64,000 nucleotides of DNA from Brenneria rubrifaciens (lineage in GTDB: Bacteria > Pseudomonadota > Gammaproteobacteria > Enterobacterales > Enterobacteriaceae). Positions 1-7,714 of this stretch are shown here, piece after piece; position 1 is the first letter of the stretch, and each line of letters opens with the position of its first letter. The DNA lies in assembly GCF_005484945.1 (NCBI RefSeq), contig NZ_CP034035.1, forward strand, positions 3,782,001 through 3,846,000. Direction: 5' to 3'. The translations under genes were made by a program, and so were the position numbers. The notes under the pieces were generated by a model. The model saw only the letters and a list, made by a program, of their open reading frames with translations, made no database searches and had not been told where the DNA came from.

Positions 1-87
1 ATGGAAGCGATGAAGTATGTAAATGAATGGCTGGGCGAGGAAGTGATACGCTTCAACCCTTACGCGCTGCTGGATACCGACAAATAA
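1..87 (+). CDS. Q: Phage portal protein (P2 gpQ-like), C-terminal end only
   Basis: An open frame enters from the left edge and stops at 85-87, giving only the last 28 residues, including a WLGEEVIRFNPYALL segment. This resembles my recollection of the C-terminus of P2-type portal proteins. In P2, gene Q reads toward cos, and here the frame reads toward a cos-like sequence at 367-385, with gpA-side genes beyond it. Because the prophage is inverted relative to the P2 map, a plus-strand Q is exactly what is expected. The portal is the dodecameric ring through which DNA is packaged. Only the tail is visible, so position does more work than sequence in this call. Confidence 0.6.
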   Translation: MEAMKYVNEWLGEEVIRFNPYALLDTDK

Positions 88-557
88 TCATCACGGCCAT
101 GCTGCCCGGCGGCGGCGTGGCGATCAGGATAACATAGTCATGGCTGACTATTCCGGCCAACGCCCCGATAACTCCCCAAACATTATGCATCGAGCATAGC
201 CACAACCGATCCATTTACCGCAGCCCATTAACCCCACACCAGACGCGACAGGCGGCACACTGGCGCGTTTTCTCACACCTATCCGATTGACGCACCGATG
301 CGGTGCGCACCTCCCAGCAAGCGATTTAGGAGGCATCAGCCCCCTACCTACCCCCCAAAGCGCGCGCTTGCTCCCCCGCCTCGCCTGCGCGCTAAACATG
401 CCTCTTTTTGTGCAATATATCAGGGTAGAGAAAACCGCGCCGTGACTGGCGCGGGATGGGATTCAATGATGTGAAAAAATTGTGCAAATTTGTGCGGGAT
501 TGTGCAGTGCTTTTCAGGCAAAAGAAAACCCGCCGAAGCGGGTCAGTAGCAACATCA
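88..557. other. Non-coding cos / packaging region of the P2-like prophage
   Basis: I see no credible gene between the portal end and the antitoxin stop. Open frames here are short and have no ribosome binding site or recognisable content. The stretch contains the cos-like core (367-385) and GC-rich flanks that probably include terminase-binding sequence. P2-like phages have a comparable gap between Q and the right-end accessory genes. Confidence 0.6.
367..385 (-). other. Candidate cos site (P2-type 19-nt cohesive end core)
   Basis: Read on the minus strand this 19-mer begins GGCGAGGCGGGGG and ends GAGCAAG. P2/186-group phages have a 19-nt cohesive end that, as I remember it, begins GGCGAGGCGGGG. 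Its position between the portal end and the gpA-side genes is where cos must lie in an integrated P2-like genome. In the prophage the site is intact double-stranded DNA and would be cut by gpP/gpM terminase only after induction. Confidence 0.65.
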
Positions 558-926
558 TCAAAGCGTCATTTGCTCAGGACGGCAGTGATAAAGTTCAGCC
601 AGTTTTTCGCGGGTTTTTTTCTGCGGGCGGGAATCTTTCGCTTCCCACTGTGAAACCGCTGATTGTGTTGTCCCCAGCTTTTCGGCCACATCGTATTGTG
701 ATAATCCGCGATGAATGCGCCAGGCAGCAAGCAGGCTAACATCATCACGGAACATGATTTCTACCACGTCATTAGGCACGGTTTCGTTATCGTGCTCATC
801 AGCAACATAAGGAATGTCCTCATAGCCTGAATCGCTATCAGACAACATCTTTTCATACTCTTTGATTGATAATACCACGAACTGTGGTTTACCATTCACG
901 TCATTGATAAATTGTAGTTTTGACAT
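558..926 (-). CDS. HTH-type antitoxin of a RelE/ParE-family toxin-antitoxin pair
   Basis: This 122-residue protein has a short N-terminal segment like Phd/YefM-type proteins (FVVLSIKEYEKML, about 16-28), an acidic linker, and a C-terminal XRE helix-turn-helix at about 66-115 (LSQYDVAEKLGTTQSAVSQW). It lies 70 bp downstream of a RelE/ParE-like toxin gene on the same strand, a toxin-first order as in higBA. The expected role is to bind and neutralise the toxin and repress the shared promoter. It sits in the accessory slot between gpA and cos, the place that carries tin and old in P2. The family call is firm; the exact TA subfamily is not known to me. Confidence 0.8.
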   Translation of the reverse strand: MSKLQFINDVNGKPQFVVLSIKEYEKMLSDSDSGYEDIPYVADEHDNETVPNDVVEIMFRDDVSLLAAWRIHRGLSQYDVAEKLGTTQSAVSQWEAKDSRPQKKTREKLAELYHCRPEQMTL

Positions 927-996
927 AATTTCATCCGGGTGTCAGTGAGTCGCGGTGTATGTCATAAGGAAACTGGCGGGTTACCCCGCCTGATAA

Positions 997-1257
997 TTAG
1001 TAAGTTGTTGATGTTCTGCGCTTGACCGCCTGAACTTCACAGACAACTGGCTCACCTTTAATGATTTCAAAAATTACCCTGTAGTCTCCAGTCCGTAGCC
1101 TGAATTTACCCGCCTCACCCTTCAGCGTAGTAATATCCAGTTTGACGGCGGGGAAGTTCTCCAGTTCGGCAACTTTCTCACTTATGGTGTCCTGATATCT
1201 TCGGTCTATCGTTGAACGTTGTTTCAACGCTTTCCTTGTCCAGATTACCTTTACCAT
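997..1257 (-). CDS. RelE/ParE-family toxin
   Basis: The protein is 86 residues from an ATG at 1257, preceded by a strong GAGGAA ribosome binding site 4-5 nt upstream. The frame is open further, to 1332, but those codons have no such signal. The fold is typical of RelE/ParE/HigB: an N-terminal strand (VKVIWTRKALKQ), two helices, then KLKG-like and FRLRTGDYRVIFEI strands and a C-terminal VKRR basic stretch. Family members either cleave mRNA on the ribosome or inhibit gyrase, and sequence alone does not say which. It is transcribed first, ahead of the HTH antitoxin. A promoter with palindromic and directly repeated elements lies just upstream at 1304-1343. Confidence 0.8.
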   Translation of the reverse strand: MVKVIWTRKALKQRSTIDRRYQDTISEKVAELENFPAVKLDITTLKGEAGKFRLRTGDYRVIFEIIKGEPVVCEVQAVKRRTSTTY

Positions 1258-1303
1258 CAGCTTCCTCGGTTTTTTAAAGAGCATATCCGCTTGGGATGAG
1301 ATA

Positions 1304-1343
1304 ATAATAAGATATTTATCTAATCTTATCAATAATTATCTAA
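1304..1343 (-). promoter_or_regulatory. Promoter and operator of the toxin-antitoxin operon
   Basis: On the minus strand there is a -35 TTGATA (1327-1332), a 17-bp spacer and a -10 TATTAT (1304-1309). The spacer holds the palindrome AGATAAATATCT (1310-1321). The octamer TTAGATAA occurs twice, at 1316-1323 and 1336-1343, exactly 20 bp or two helical turns apart. This is the geometry expected for cooperative autorepression by the HTH antitoxin. Promoter elements are seen; the repressor assignment is inferred. Confidence 0.55.
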
Positions 1344-2044
1344 TTATTTTGTGCTCTGACATCAACTTCACATAATGCCGTCATCACCGCCAGCCGTTCC
1401 GCTGGCATCATAGCCCGGTATTTTGCCGCCCATCGTTCCGCTTTTCGCTTGATACGCTGCCGATCAATGTAATCTTTACCAGCATATTTGGCGCTGTAGG
1501 CCGAGCTTTCTGGATAGTTCATCCATAGTTTTTCTGTCCTGGCCCCACCGCGCGTCATCACCTGGAACGTTACCGATCGCCAGCCCTTTAAAAGCTCGTC
1601 ATAGAGCGCTGACGGATAGCCGGAAATCATTACGCTGTAAGGAACCTGCTGTAGAATAGCGATTAAATCCCGATGATCATCAACAGTGTATTCATGCCGA
1701 TAGCGGGCGCGGCTGGTTCTGGTCTCCAGCAGATAGGGAGGGTCTGCATAAATCAAAGTACGACCCATTGGTTCGAGGTCGTGGCTTTGCAAAAAATCAA
1801 TGGCATCCTCATTTATGATTCTTAGCTGCGTATCTAGCCGATCTACAAAATCAGGATTGAACTGGCAAAACGCCTCAACGGTATCCGGATCAATATCAAT
1901 CCCAATATTTAACCTCGCGGGTGGTTTATTCAACATGATCGCACCGCCGCCCAGATGTGTTTCAACATACACATCATGCGGCGGCATGTTAGCGATAATT
2001 TTCTGATACGCTCCGGACGCGGCCTTACTTCCCAAATACCCCAT
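1340..2044 (-). CDS. Phage DNA adenine methyltransferase (accessory-slot copy)
   Basis: The product is 234 residues from the ATG at 2044, which has an AAGGGGGAA ribosome binding site; the frame is open seven codons further, to 2065. It carries an N6-adenine methylase motif I-like segment (ETHLGGGAIM), a DIDPD acidic strand end and the catalytic DPPY in YADPPYLLE. The C-terminal 40 residues are basic and poor in motifs. It differs from the classical Dam-type gene at 5697-6527 and is divergent enough to be an independent acquisition. A role in masking sites from host restriction is likely but inferred. No cognate nuclease is beside it, so it looks like an orphan methylase. The stop overlaps the upstream edge of the TA operator. 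Confidence 0.75.
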   Translation of the reverse strand: MGYLGSKAASGAYQKIIANMPPHDVYVETHLGGGAIMLNKPPARLNIGIDIDPDTVEAFCQFNPDFVDRLDTQLRIINEDAIDFLQSHDLEPMGRTLIYADPPYLLETRTSRARYRHEYTVDDHRDLIAILQQVPYSVMISGYPSALYDELLKGWRSVTFQVMTRGGARTEKLWMNYPESSAYSAKYAGKDYIDRQRIKRKAERWAAKYRAMMPAERLAVMTALCEVDVRAQNN

Positions 2045-2137
2045 ATTTCCCCCTTTCGGTACCACATAGCTGTGTTTATCTGTGCTGCAGCAGTGTCATT
2101 TCTGACGGTGATCGATGCCGCTGGCCAACACAGCCAT

Positions 2138-4681
2138 TTACGACTGTGCGGCTAACTCCCGCAGCGCGGCGACACGTTTCAATAACGTCACCGCTTTATC
2201 CTGATCCACAGATTCCCGTCCCTTCACCGGCGCGCAGTACAGGCACCCGTCAGCGCGCGCAATGTATGGCCGACCAGCAAAGGTGATCGCATAGCCCATT
2301 GCCAGGCGCTGAACTTCCCCGCGGCTGATATCCCAACCCAGCGACCGGGCGAAATCGGTAACGCTGACGCGCCACTCGTCCGACAGTTTGCTAACCGTCT
2401 GTTTTTCATTCGCTTTAATGGGCTGAGTTGTGGACGAGTATTTATTTTGTCGCCGATCCGGCGGTTGCGACCTGAGCCGGTTTAGCAATTCGCGCCGTTC
2501 CGCGTCCGTCATCTGCTCAAAGTCGATGCTTTCTTGTTCTGATGTGCTGTCAATCTCTCCGTGCGGCGGTTCACAGCTGGCACAGTCACCCCCAGCTATG
2601 TCTTCCGGAATGACTGTTTTTTCGCCTACCGTAGAGTTATTGACAGAACTCCAAGCGTCGCCGGAGGGCGACGTAACGGCCAAAACCCTCACGGCGCTGG
2701 CATTGGCGCCATCGTCAACGGCCTGTTTTTTTCTGATTTTCCACTTGATTAACCGGGTACAGATACGCGAGAGCGCCCCCAGGCGCGGAGAAAATACCCC
2801 GTAGATTTTTTCCGGCGTTTCGCCGTAGGTGTTTTGCTCGTCTGCCTCTTCATAAGCGATGCGTACCGTGTATCGCTCACGCGGGATCAGCACGCCGCCT
2901 TGTTTTTCAATATAAGTAGCAAAACATCCGGCATCGGCAGACGCTAACACGGCATCCATTGAGGGATCGGCAAGTTGAGCGGCACCGCGTTTAAATGTTC
3001 CGGCTTCTTTCTGCATCGCAGTAAGCTGGTTCGCCAGTCGGCGCAGTTCGCGCCATACCGTGACCGGCGGCAGGCCGAACGGTTGAAACTGGCGAATGTT
3101 ATTCTGTGACGCCCACGCCATCGCAAACTTAGCCGTCTCGCGCAGGGGCTTTCCGGTTTCGCCATCAAGCTCGCCATCAAGTGCGTAACCATCAATGTTT
3201 TTGCTGATGTATTTCGCCACGTATGCCGTAGCGCTGCCTTTTTTCGGATCGAGTCTCTTCGCTTTGAAACGGGCGCCGGTATTGCGGCCCAACTCCGCGC
3301 GGTCTTCGGCAATAAAGTATTCACGCAGAATGCAGGTAATTTCTTTTCTGTCTTCTGGCGGCATAAACAGCAAAACATGCCAGTGTGGTGTAGCGTCGTG
3401 ATGCGGCTCGGCAACACGAAAACCATAGGGCCGCAGGCCGCGACGGTTGAGTGCCGACATAGCCTTAGCCCAAGTTTTGCATAAGTAACGCTGTCCCTGA
3501 CGAGGGGATGAGGTATCCCACTTGGGATTTTGATGGCCGCTCTGAATTGTGGCGTGATAGCGGGACGGGCAGGTAATAGTAAGAAAAATCCCCTCATCAC
3601 TACGCGAAATAGCAACCATTTCAACACCCGCCATGCGCGTCATTAGCTCATGCCGACGAATAACCGGATTGCTAATGCTGGCATACACCATATCTTCGAG
3701 TGATGCAATGTTGCCATCTTCATCAACCAATTCATGTGCCTTAAAGAAGGCGCGATTTTTGCGGCGCTGCTCTTGCCACTGGTTTAGCGCGTCAATGCTG
3801 ACATAAGGCATACGCTTTTTATGGATCACGCCAATAGCGCGGAACTGGTTTTCTCTCCATTCACAGCGTAAACGCCATAGCTTACGTCCCCACCATTCAG
3901 GGTTAGTAATGCGCAGAATGGCGGAGTAAATACGATTTCGTGATTCGTTATCACCGATAATCACGCCCCAGCATGGCGGAGTAACCCGCAGCGCCAGCAT
4001 TTCTCGCCCCAGATGCCAAAAAAGCGTCTGTATCTCTTCATTTGTCAGATTTTCCGGCGAAGAATTACCGCATTCGGTTTCAAACATTTCCGCGACGCTG
4101 GCGGCGATAGCATGACCGGCGTTAATTACTTCACGCTTGGTGAACTCGGCCAGATGCGCCCAGCGCGCCCGCCAGTAGCTCGCGAGTTCTGACACAAAAC
4201 CATCGCGCACGCCCTGTTTTGTGCGCACGGCATCCAGACGCAGCAGGGCTTTTTTCACGGTTCCCATGAAAAAGGCGCTGACGTGTCGCGGTTCGCGGTT
4301 GGCCCACAGCCATTCTATTTTTTGCCGGTAGGTATCACGGATAAAAAACGGTTGTTCGCGCAACCGGGCTTCCACACCTTCCGGCGTTTCCATCCAGTTT
4401 TTTAATGCGGCCTGATGCTCTGCCTGCACCGCTTCAGCGAATCGGCGGCGCATCGTCAGCAATGTTGCATTAGACTCGAAATAGTCCAGCCGCGCGACGG
4501 CCTGATCGATATCCAGATCAGAGAAAGCAGCGCGTGATACCAGCCGCTTAAGATGCTCCTCGACGACGGGATGCGGCTCGGTAGTATTTACCGCCAGAGA
4601 AGGAAGGGAATCAGCGATCCCCTGATACGCGGAGATCGCGGGGCGCGGCGCGTTCCAGGGGTAGGCCCACTGCTCGGACAT
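2138..4681 (-). CDS. A: P2-like replication initiation endonuclease gpA
   Basis: This 847-residue protein is the rolling-circle initiator of P2-like phages, which nicks the origin inside its own gene and attaches covalently to the 5' end. The HUH-type metal motif is visible at about 427-435 (HHDATPHWH). The paired catalytic tyrosines are in YVAKY at about 487-491, spaced four residues apart as in P2 gpA. It is somewhat longer than P2 gpA (about 760 residues), mainly in a low-similarity, acidic C-terminal third. The start overlaps the stop of the upstream cytosine methylase by one base (TAATG), so translation is probably coupled. It is the last core gene of the early leftward operon. Confidence 0.95.
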   Translation of the reverse strand: MSEQWAYPWNAPRPAISAYQGIADSLPSLAVNTTEPHPVVEEHLKRLVSRAAFSDLDIDQAVARLDYFESNATLLTMRRRFAEAVQAEHQAALKNWMETPEGVEARLREQPFFIRDTYRQKIEWLWANREPRHVSAFFMGTVKKALLRLDAVRTKQGVRDGFVSELASYWRARWAHLAEFTKREVINAGHAIAASVAEMFETECGNSSPENLTNEEIQTLFWHLGREMLALRVTPPCWGVIIGDNESRNRIYSAILRITNPEWWGRKLWRLRCEWRENQFRAIGVIHKKRMPYVSIDALNQWQEQRRKNRAFFKAHELVDEDGNIASLEDMVYASISNPVIRRHELMTRMAGVEMVAISRSDEGIFLTITCPSRYHATIQSGHQNPKWDTSSPRQGQRYLCKTWAKAMSALNRRGLRPYGFRVAEPHHDATPHWHVLLFMPPEDRKEITCILREYFIAEDRAELGRNTGARFKAKRLDPKKGSATAYVAKYISKNIDGYALDGELDGETGKPLRETAKFAMAWASQNNIRQFQPFGLPPVTVWRELRRLANQLTAMQKEAGTFKRGAAQLADPSMDAVLASADAGCFATYIEKQGGVLIPRERYTVRIAYEEADEQNTYGETPEKIYGVFSPRLGALSRICTRLIKWKIRKKQAVDDGANASAVRVLAVTSPSGDAWSSVNNSTVGEKTVIPEDIAGGDCASCEPPHGEIDSTSEQESIDFEQMTDAERRELLNRLRSQPPDRRQNKYSSTTQPIKANEKQTVSKLSDEWRVSVTDFARSLGWDISRGEVQRLAMGYAITFAGRPYIARADGCLYCAPVKGRESVDQDKAVTLLKRVAALRELAAQS

Positions 4682-5700
4682 TAATTACCCCGCCGAACAT
4701 CAAGAAATGCCGTTATAAACTCTTTGGCTGCTTCCGCGTTGATCGCGTTTCCATAGGCGCGCAGTCGTCCCACACGGTTGGTAATCCCATGAGCCAGCGG
4801 GAATGTGCCGGGTTCAACTGGCCTCCACTTTCCATCCCGGCAGAAGAGCCAATCTGCATCACGCCAAAAACCGTTAACCTGCAAGGCTCCGCTATCGCCG
4901 CGAAATCCTGTAAGCGCTGCTGATACTTTTTCCCGCGCTGATCTTTCATGTTCAGTGCGCGGTCTGGCACTCCCGATCTGTCGTTGCTGCCCGATAGCGG
5001 GGTAGGCCATCCCGCCAGTTGTGCCGTCACATCCAACCGATCCGTGCTCAACTTTCCGTTTCTCATTCGCCCCCCCAAATACCCGCCTTTGTGATCGGTT
5101 GCTGTCGGTGTATTCCACCCCGCTAACTGCGCCACCGTTTGCAGATTCATGCCGCCCATCCTGCCGTTTGTTCCCGCCCCGGTTCCATTGTTCGCTGTTG
5201 TAGTCGGCCACCCAAAAAAGACGTTGGCGGATGTGCGGCGCGCCGACGCTCGCAGCGCATAAATCAACCGCTGCGACGGCATAGAACGATGCTTCCATGT
5301 CAGTTTGTACAACGTCGAGCCAAGCGAGGCCGTCTTTACTTGCAACCTGTTCTCCAAAGACAACTGTAGGCCGATATTGGTTAATGAGGTGATAGAAAGC
5401 GGGCCACAAGTGCCGCTCATCAGCAAACCCGCCTTTCTTGCCTGCCGCGCTGAAAGGTTGGCAAGGGCATGATCCCGTCCAGACGGGTTTATCATCCGGC
5501 CATCCCGCGCGGCGCAGGGCGTATGACCACACTCCGATCCCGGCGAAAAAGTGACATTGGGTGTAGTTTCTAAGGTCATCAGGTGTTACATCCTCGATTG
5601 AACGCTCGTCAACGTCCCCCGGCGCGATATGGCCGGCGGCAATAAGATTGCGCAGCCATTGGGCTGCAAAGGGATCGATCTCGTTGTAGTAGGCGGTCAT
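4681..5700 (-). CDS. C5-cytosine DNA methyltransferase
   Basis: The 339-residue product has the C5-methylase motifs in order: I (FAGIG, 52-56), IV with the catalytic cysteine (PCQPFS, 79-84), VI (GEQVASKDG, about 116), VIII (RQRLFWVA, about 158) and a C-terminal GNAINAEAAKEF motif X-like element. The stretch between VIII and the C-terminus, where the target-recognition domain lies, is rich in N, G and R and of low complexity. The start overlaps the Dam-type gene by ATGA and the stop overlaps gpA by one base, so it is embedded in a coupled early operon. A second long open frame of recognisable phage-protein character lies inside it (4713-5579). Confidence 0.92.
   Translation of the reverse strand: MTAYYNEIDPFAAQWLRNLIAAGHIAPGDVDERSIEDVTPDDLRNYTQCHFFAGIGVWSYALRRAGWPDDKPVWTGSCPCQPFSAAGKKGGFADERHLWPAFYHLINQYRPTVVFGEQVASKDGLAWLDVVQTDMEASFYAVAAVDLCAASVGAPHIRQRLFWVADYNSEQWNRGGNKRQDGRHESANGGAVSGVEYTDSNRSQRRVFGGANEKRKVEHGSVGCDGTTGGMAYPAIGQQRQIGSARPRTEHERSAREKVSAALTGFRGDSGALQVNGFWRDADWLFCRDGKWRPVEPGTFPLAHGITNRVGRLRAYGNAINAEAAKEFITAFLDVRRGN
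4713..5579 (-). CDS. Overlapping-frame phage protein inside the cytosine methylase gene
   Basis: A 288-codon frame, shifted relative to the methylase on the same strand, encodes a protein that does not look like a random shadow. It has the segments LGSTLYKLTWKHRS, ALRASARRTS, two AGW(N/P)TP repeats and the ending LNPAHSRWLMGLP. I recall these as characteristic of a widespread, uncharacterised phage protein family often annotated beside Dcm genes. The same DNA encodes EPGTFPLAHG and RAYGNA in the methylase frame, also typical of its family, so both frames seem constrained. No strong ribosome binding site precedes the ATG at 5579, so expression could depend on re-initiation or frameshifting. 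Alternatively, one frame is residual. Confidence 0.55.
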   Translation of the reverse strand: MTLETTPNVTFSPGSECGHTPCAARDGRMINPSGRDHALANLSARQARKAGLLMSGTCGPLSITSLTNIGLQLSLENRLQVKTASLGSTLYKLTWKHRSMPSQRLIYALRASARRTSANVFFGWPTTTANNGTGAGTNGRMGGMNLQTVAQLAGWNTPTATDHKGGYLGGRMRNGKLSTDRLDVTAQLAGWPTPLSGSNDRSGVPDRALNMKDQRGKKYQQRLQDFAAIAEPCRLTVFGVMQIGSSAGMESGGQLNPAHSRWLMGLPTVWDDCAPMETRSTRKQPKSL

Positions 5701-6527
5701 TGATCTGCCTCCAGCACGCCAATCAATTCCCCGATCTTTTTCCGTGATGCGGCGGCAGCGCTCAGCGAACGGTTTACGCTGATCTCATGAAACCGGTAGT
5801 TCTGGTAAATCTCGCGGGTTGCTGGGGTATCGCTGTTTGAGATAACAACAGCCGCGCCGCGTGACTGGTTCACGTTCAGCAATGCCGCTGCTAATTCGCG
5901 GTGATGTTCGCCGGTAAATGCGGCGTGGTGATATTGAGTAAAATTGGCTGTATCGCTGGCCGGCAAATACGGCGGATCGCAATAGATAACGCTATTTTCG
6001 TTTATCGTCCTTGCTTTCAGTACTTCCCGAAAATCGGCCCTGACAAAACAGGTTGTGGTGTCGTTTGCCTTCTCTGCGAATAACTTTATTTCGGCTTCCG
6101 GGAAGTAAGGCTTTTTATAGTTCCCGAACGGGACATTAAACAAACCGGCACGGTTGTAACGGCAAAGGCCGTTATAGCAGTGGCGATTTAGGTATAGGAA
6201 TAAAGCGGCCTTTAACATATGTTCATCGTCTGATATGGCGTTGAACGTGTCGCGATTACGGCAAAATTCGATCAGGCTATTGCCGTTTTCGAATAGCTCT
6301 TTCGCGATGCGGATAAAAGGTTTGGTGGCATTCTTAGCCATCTGGTACGTATTAATAAGATCGGCGTTGATATCACCCAGTACATAACGGGGATAGTCGG
6401 TATTCAGGAATACCGATGCACCGCCGACAAATGGCTCAAACAGGCGATCGCCTTTCGGCAAGTGCGGCAACAAATCAGGAAGGACGCGGGTTTTACCCCC
6501 CGCCCATTTGATGAACGGGCGGATCAT
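5697..6527 (-). CDS. dam: Dam-type (D12 class) DNA adenine methyltransferase
   Basis: This 276-residue protein has the full D12-class signature: an N-terminal FIKWAGGKTR, motif I FEPFVGGASVF, the catalytic DPPY in YCDPPYLP, and the C-terminal ISNSDTP segment. It resembles host Dam throughout and probably methylates GATC, as phage Dam copies commonly do. It would keep phage DNA methylated during rolling-circle replication. Start and stop both overlap neighbours by ATGA (exonuclease upstream, cytosine methylase downstream), indicating translational coupling in the early operon. Target specificity is inferred from family resemblance. Confidence 0.92.
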   Translation of the reverse strand: MIRPFIKWAGGKTRVLPDLLPHLPKGDRLFEPFVGGASVFLNTDYPRYVLGDINADLINTYQMAKNATKPFIRIAKELFENGNSLIEFCRNRDTFNAISDDEHMLKAALFLYLNRHCYNGLCRYNRAGLFNVPFGNYKKPYFPEAEIKLFAEKANDTTTCFVRADFREVLKARTINENSVIYCDPPYLPASDTANFTQYHHAAFTGEHHRELAAALLNVNQSRGAAVVISNSDTPATREIYQNYRFHEISVNRSLSAAAASRKKIGELIGVLEADQ

Positions 6528-7414
6528 TTCGGCGCCCTCGCATTGATTACTTGTTCCAAGCGGACAAGCAGCGCTCTCTGCATTTCTGCGGGTGATGATG
6601 GTTCGCCAGGCTGATCCAATCCTGCAAAGAAATCCGCAACCTCACTGAATACCAAATCACTTAACGGCTTATGTAGAGTCTTGTCGTACTCCCATTGACC
6701 ATCATTAGAAATTAGTGCGCCTGCTGAAACCCCCGTTTCTGGATCGCGAAAAACGGCCAGCCCCAGCGGATGCAAAAGCTCTTCATTGATCGTCTGTAAC
6801 AATCCTCGCGCGCTTATTTCGTTCCAATCAATCCAGTCGTAACCGCCTATTTTTTGCGGGAGCGCCTTTTCATAAGGTAAGTTATTCCAGATGAAAGTAA
6901 CCAAGCCTGCTTGATTAACTGCGTCATCTAACGCATGGTGTTTGCGCCCATCGAACATGTGGGTGCCGATATTCTTTTCGCGCCCGATATCTTCAATGGC
7001 CCTGACATCCCGCTCATTCCAATACTTCCACGGAACATCCGTATCAGTGCACTCAAATGCTAATTTCAGAATGACAAAATCAAAAGACGGGCCTTTCGCC
7101 CACACTTTCAGCGTTTCCAATTCATCAGCGTTATCTGTCAGCCAATCACTAAACTGACTAACCGCATCCCAGATCGGCAAGGCATCATCGCTGATTAACT
7201 CGGCGCGCGCTTCGGATGGTTGGCGCAACCACCATTTGATAGTGTCGCCATCTGGCACTGCGCCGTTTTTCATATGATTTTCAAAATCAACACGGCAATA
7301 GAACTTTTCACCCAGACCATACTCAGCCGGATTAAAGAAAACGGCACCGATAGACGCTATTGGTGCATTGGGCTTCTTACCCACTGTTTCCAGATCGATC
7401 ATGACATTGTTCAT
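6524..7414 (-). CDS. DEDD-family 3'-5' exonuclease
   Basis: The 296-residue protein opens with the exonuclease I motif MIDLETVG (5-12). It continues with a WWLRQP segment, a central FDFVILK motif II and HHALDDAVNQA with the motif III aspartates, matching the RNase T/DnaQ-like phage exonucleases that resemble Rv2179c. The last 90 residues form an extra domain (roughly 205-296) of unknown role. In P2-like phages this gene commonly sits between the small early genes and the methylases. It probably trims single-stranded ends during replication or degrades competing nucleic acid. It overlaps both neighbours by four bases. Confidence 0.88.
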   Translation of the reverse strand: MNNVMIDLETVGKKPNAPIASIGAVFFNPAEYGLGEKFYCRVDFENHMKNGAVPDGDTIKWWLRQPSEARAELISDDALPIWDAVSQFSDWLTDNADELETLKVWAKGPSFDFVILKLAFECTDTDVPWKYWNERDVRAIEDIGREKNIGTHMFDGRKHHALDDAVNQAGLVTFIWNNLPYEKALPQKIGGYDWIDWNEISARGLLQTINEELLHPLGLAVFRDPETGVSAGALISNDGQWEYDKTLHKPLSDLVFSEVADFFAGLDQPGEPSSPAEMQRALLVRLEQVINARAPK

Positions 7415-7644
7415 AGCGTTATTTCCTGTGCTGAGTTTTCAAACCGTTCCGACTCTTTACGCAGTATTTCTATGATTTCAGGGGCAGAAAATTCATTTTT
7501 CTGAGCATGGATCGACAGCGCAGCAAGGCGCAGCGAAAAGGCCAAATGCTGATCTTGACGTTCTCCCTGTTTTTCTTTTTTCAGCAGTTCAACAAGCGCG
7601 TCACTGCCAGCGATTTGCATCTGTTTAATTTCTGCATTTTTCAT
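7411..7644 (-). CDS. Small P2-type early protein, DUF2732-like
   Basis: This 77-residue, helix-rich, charged protein (EALVELLKK-like N-terminal helix, then FSLRLAALSIHA) matches in size and position the DUF2732 proteins of P2-like early operons. I know of no function for the family. The ATG has a GGAAA ribosome binding site and the stop overlaps the exonuclease start by ATGA. No membrane segment or enzyme motif is visible. Confidence 0.6.
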   Translation of the reverse strand: MKNAEIKQMQIAGSDALVELLKKEKQGERQDQHLAFSLRLAALSIHAQKNEFSAPEIIEILRKESERFENSAQEITL

Positions 7645-7714
7645 CGTGATTTCCTTTTTTCAGGTAATAAAAAGCCCGGCGGGTTTACGCCTAAAAAATG
7701 GGTTTTTATTACGG

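Noticed and set aside
148..399. An 83-codon minus-strand frame across the cos region
   Set aside because: It is Arg-, Gly- and Cys-rich without pattern, lacks a ribosome binding site and overlaps the cos core.
2944..3627. A 227-codon minus-strand frame inside gpA
   Set aside because: It is a shifted shadow of gpA. Its composition is Arg/Pro-rich and its segments are just gpA codons read out of frame, unlike the methylase case at 4713-5579.
4131..4313. A short minus-strand frame in the N-terminal part of gpA
   Set aside because: It is Arg/Gly-rich noise in a shifted frame of gpA, without any start signal.
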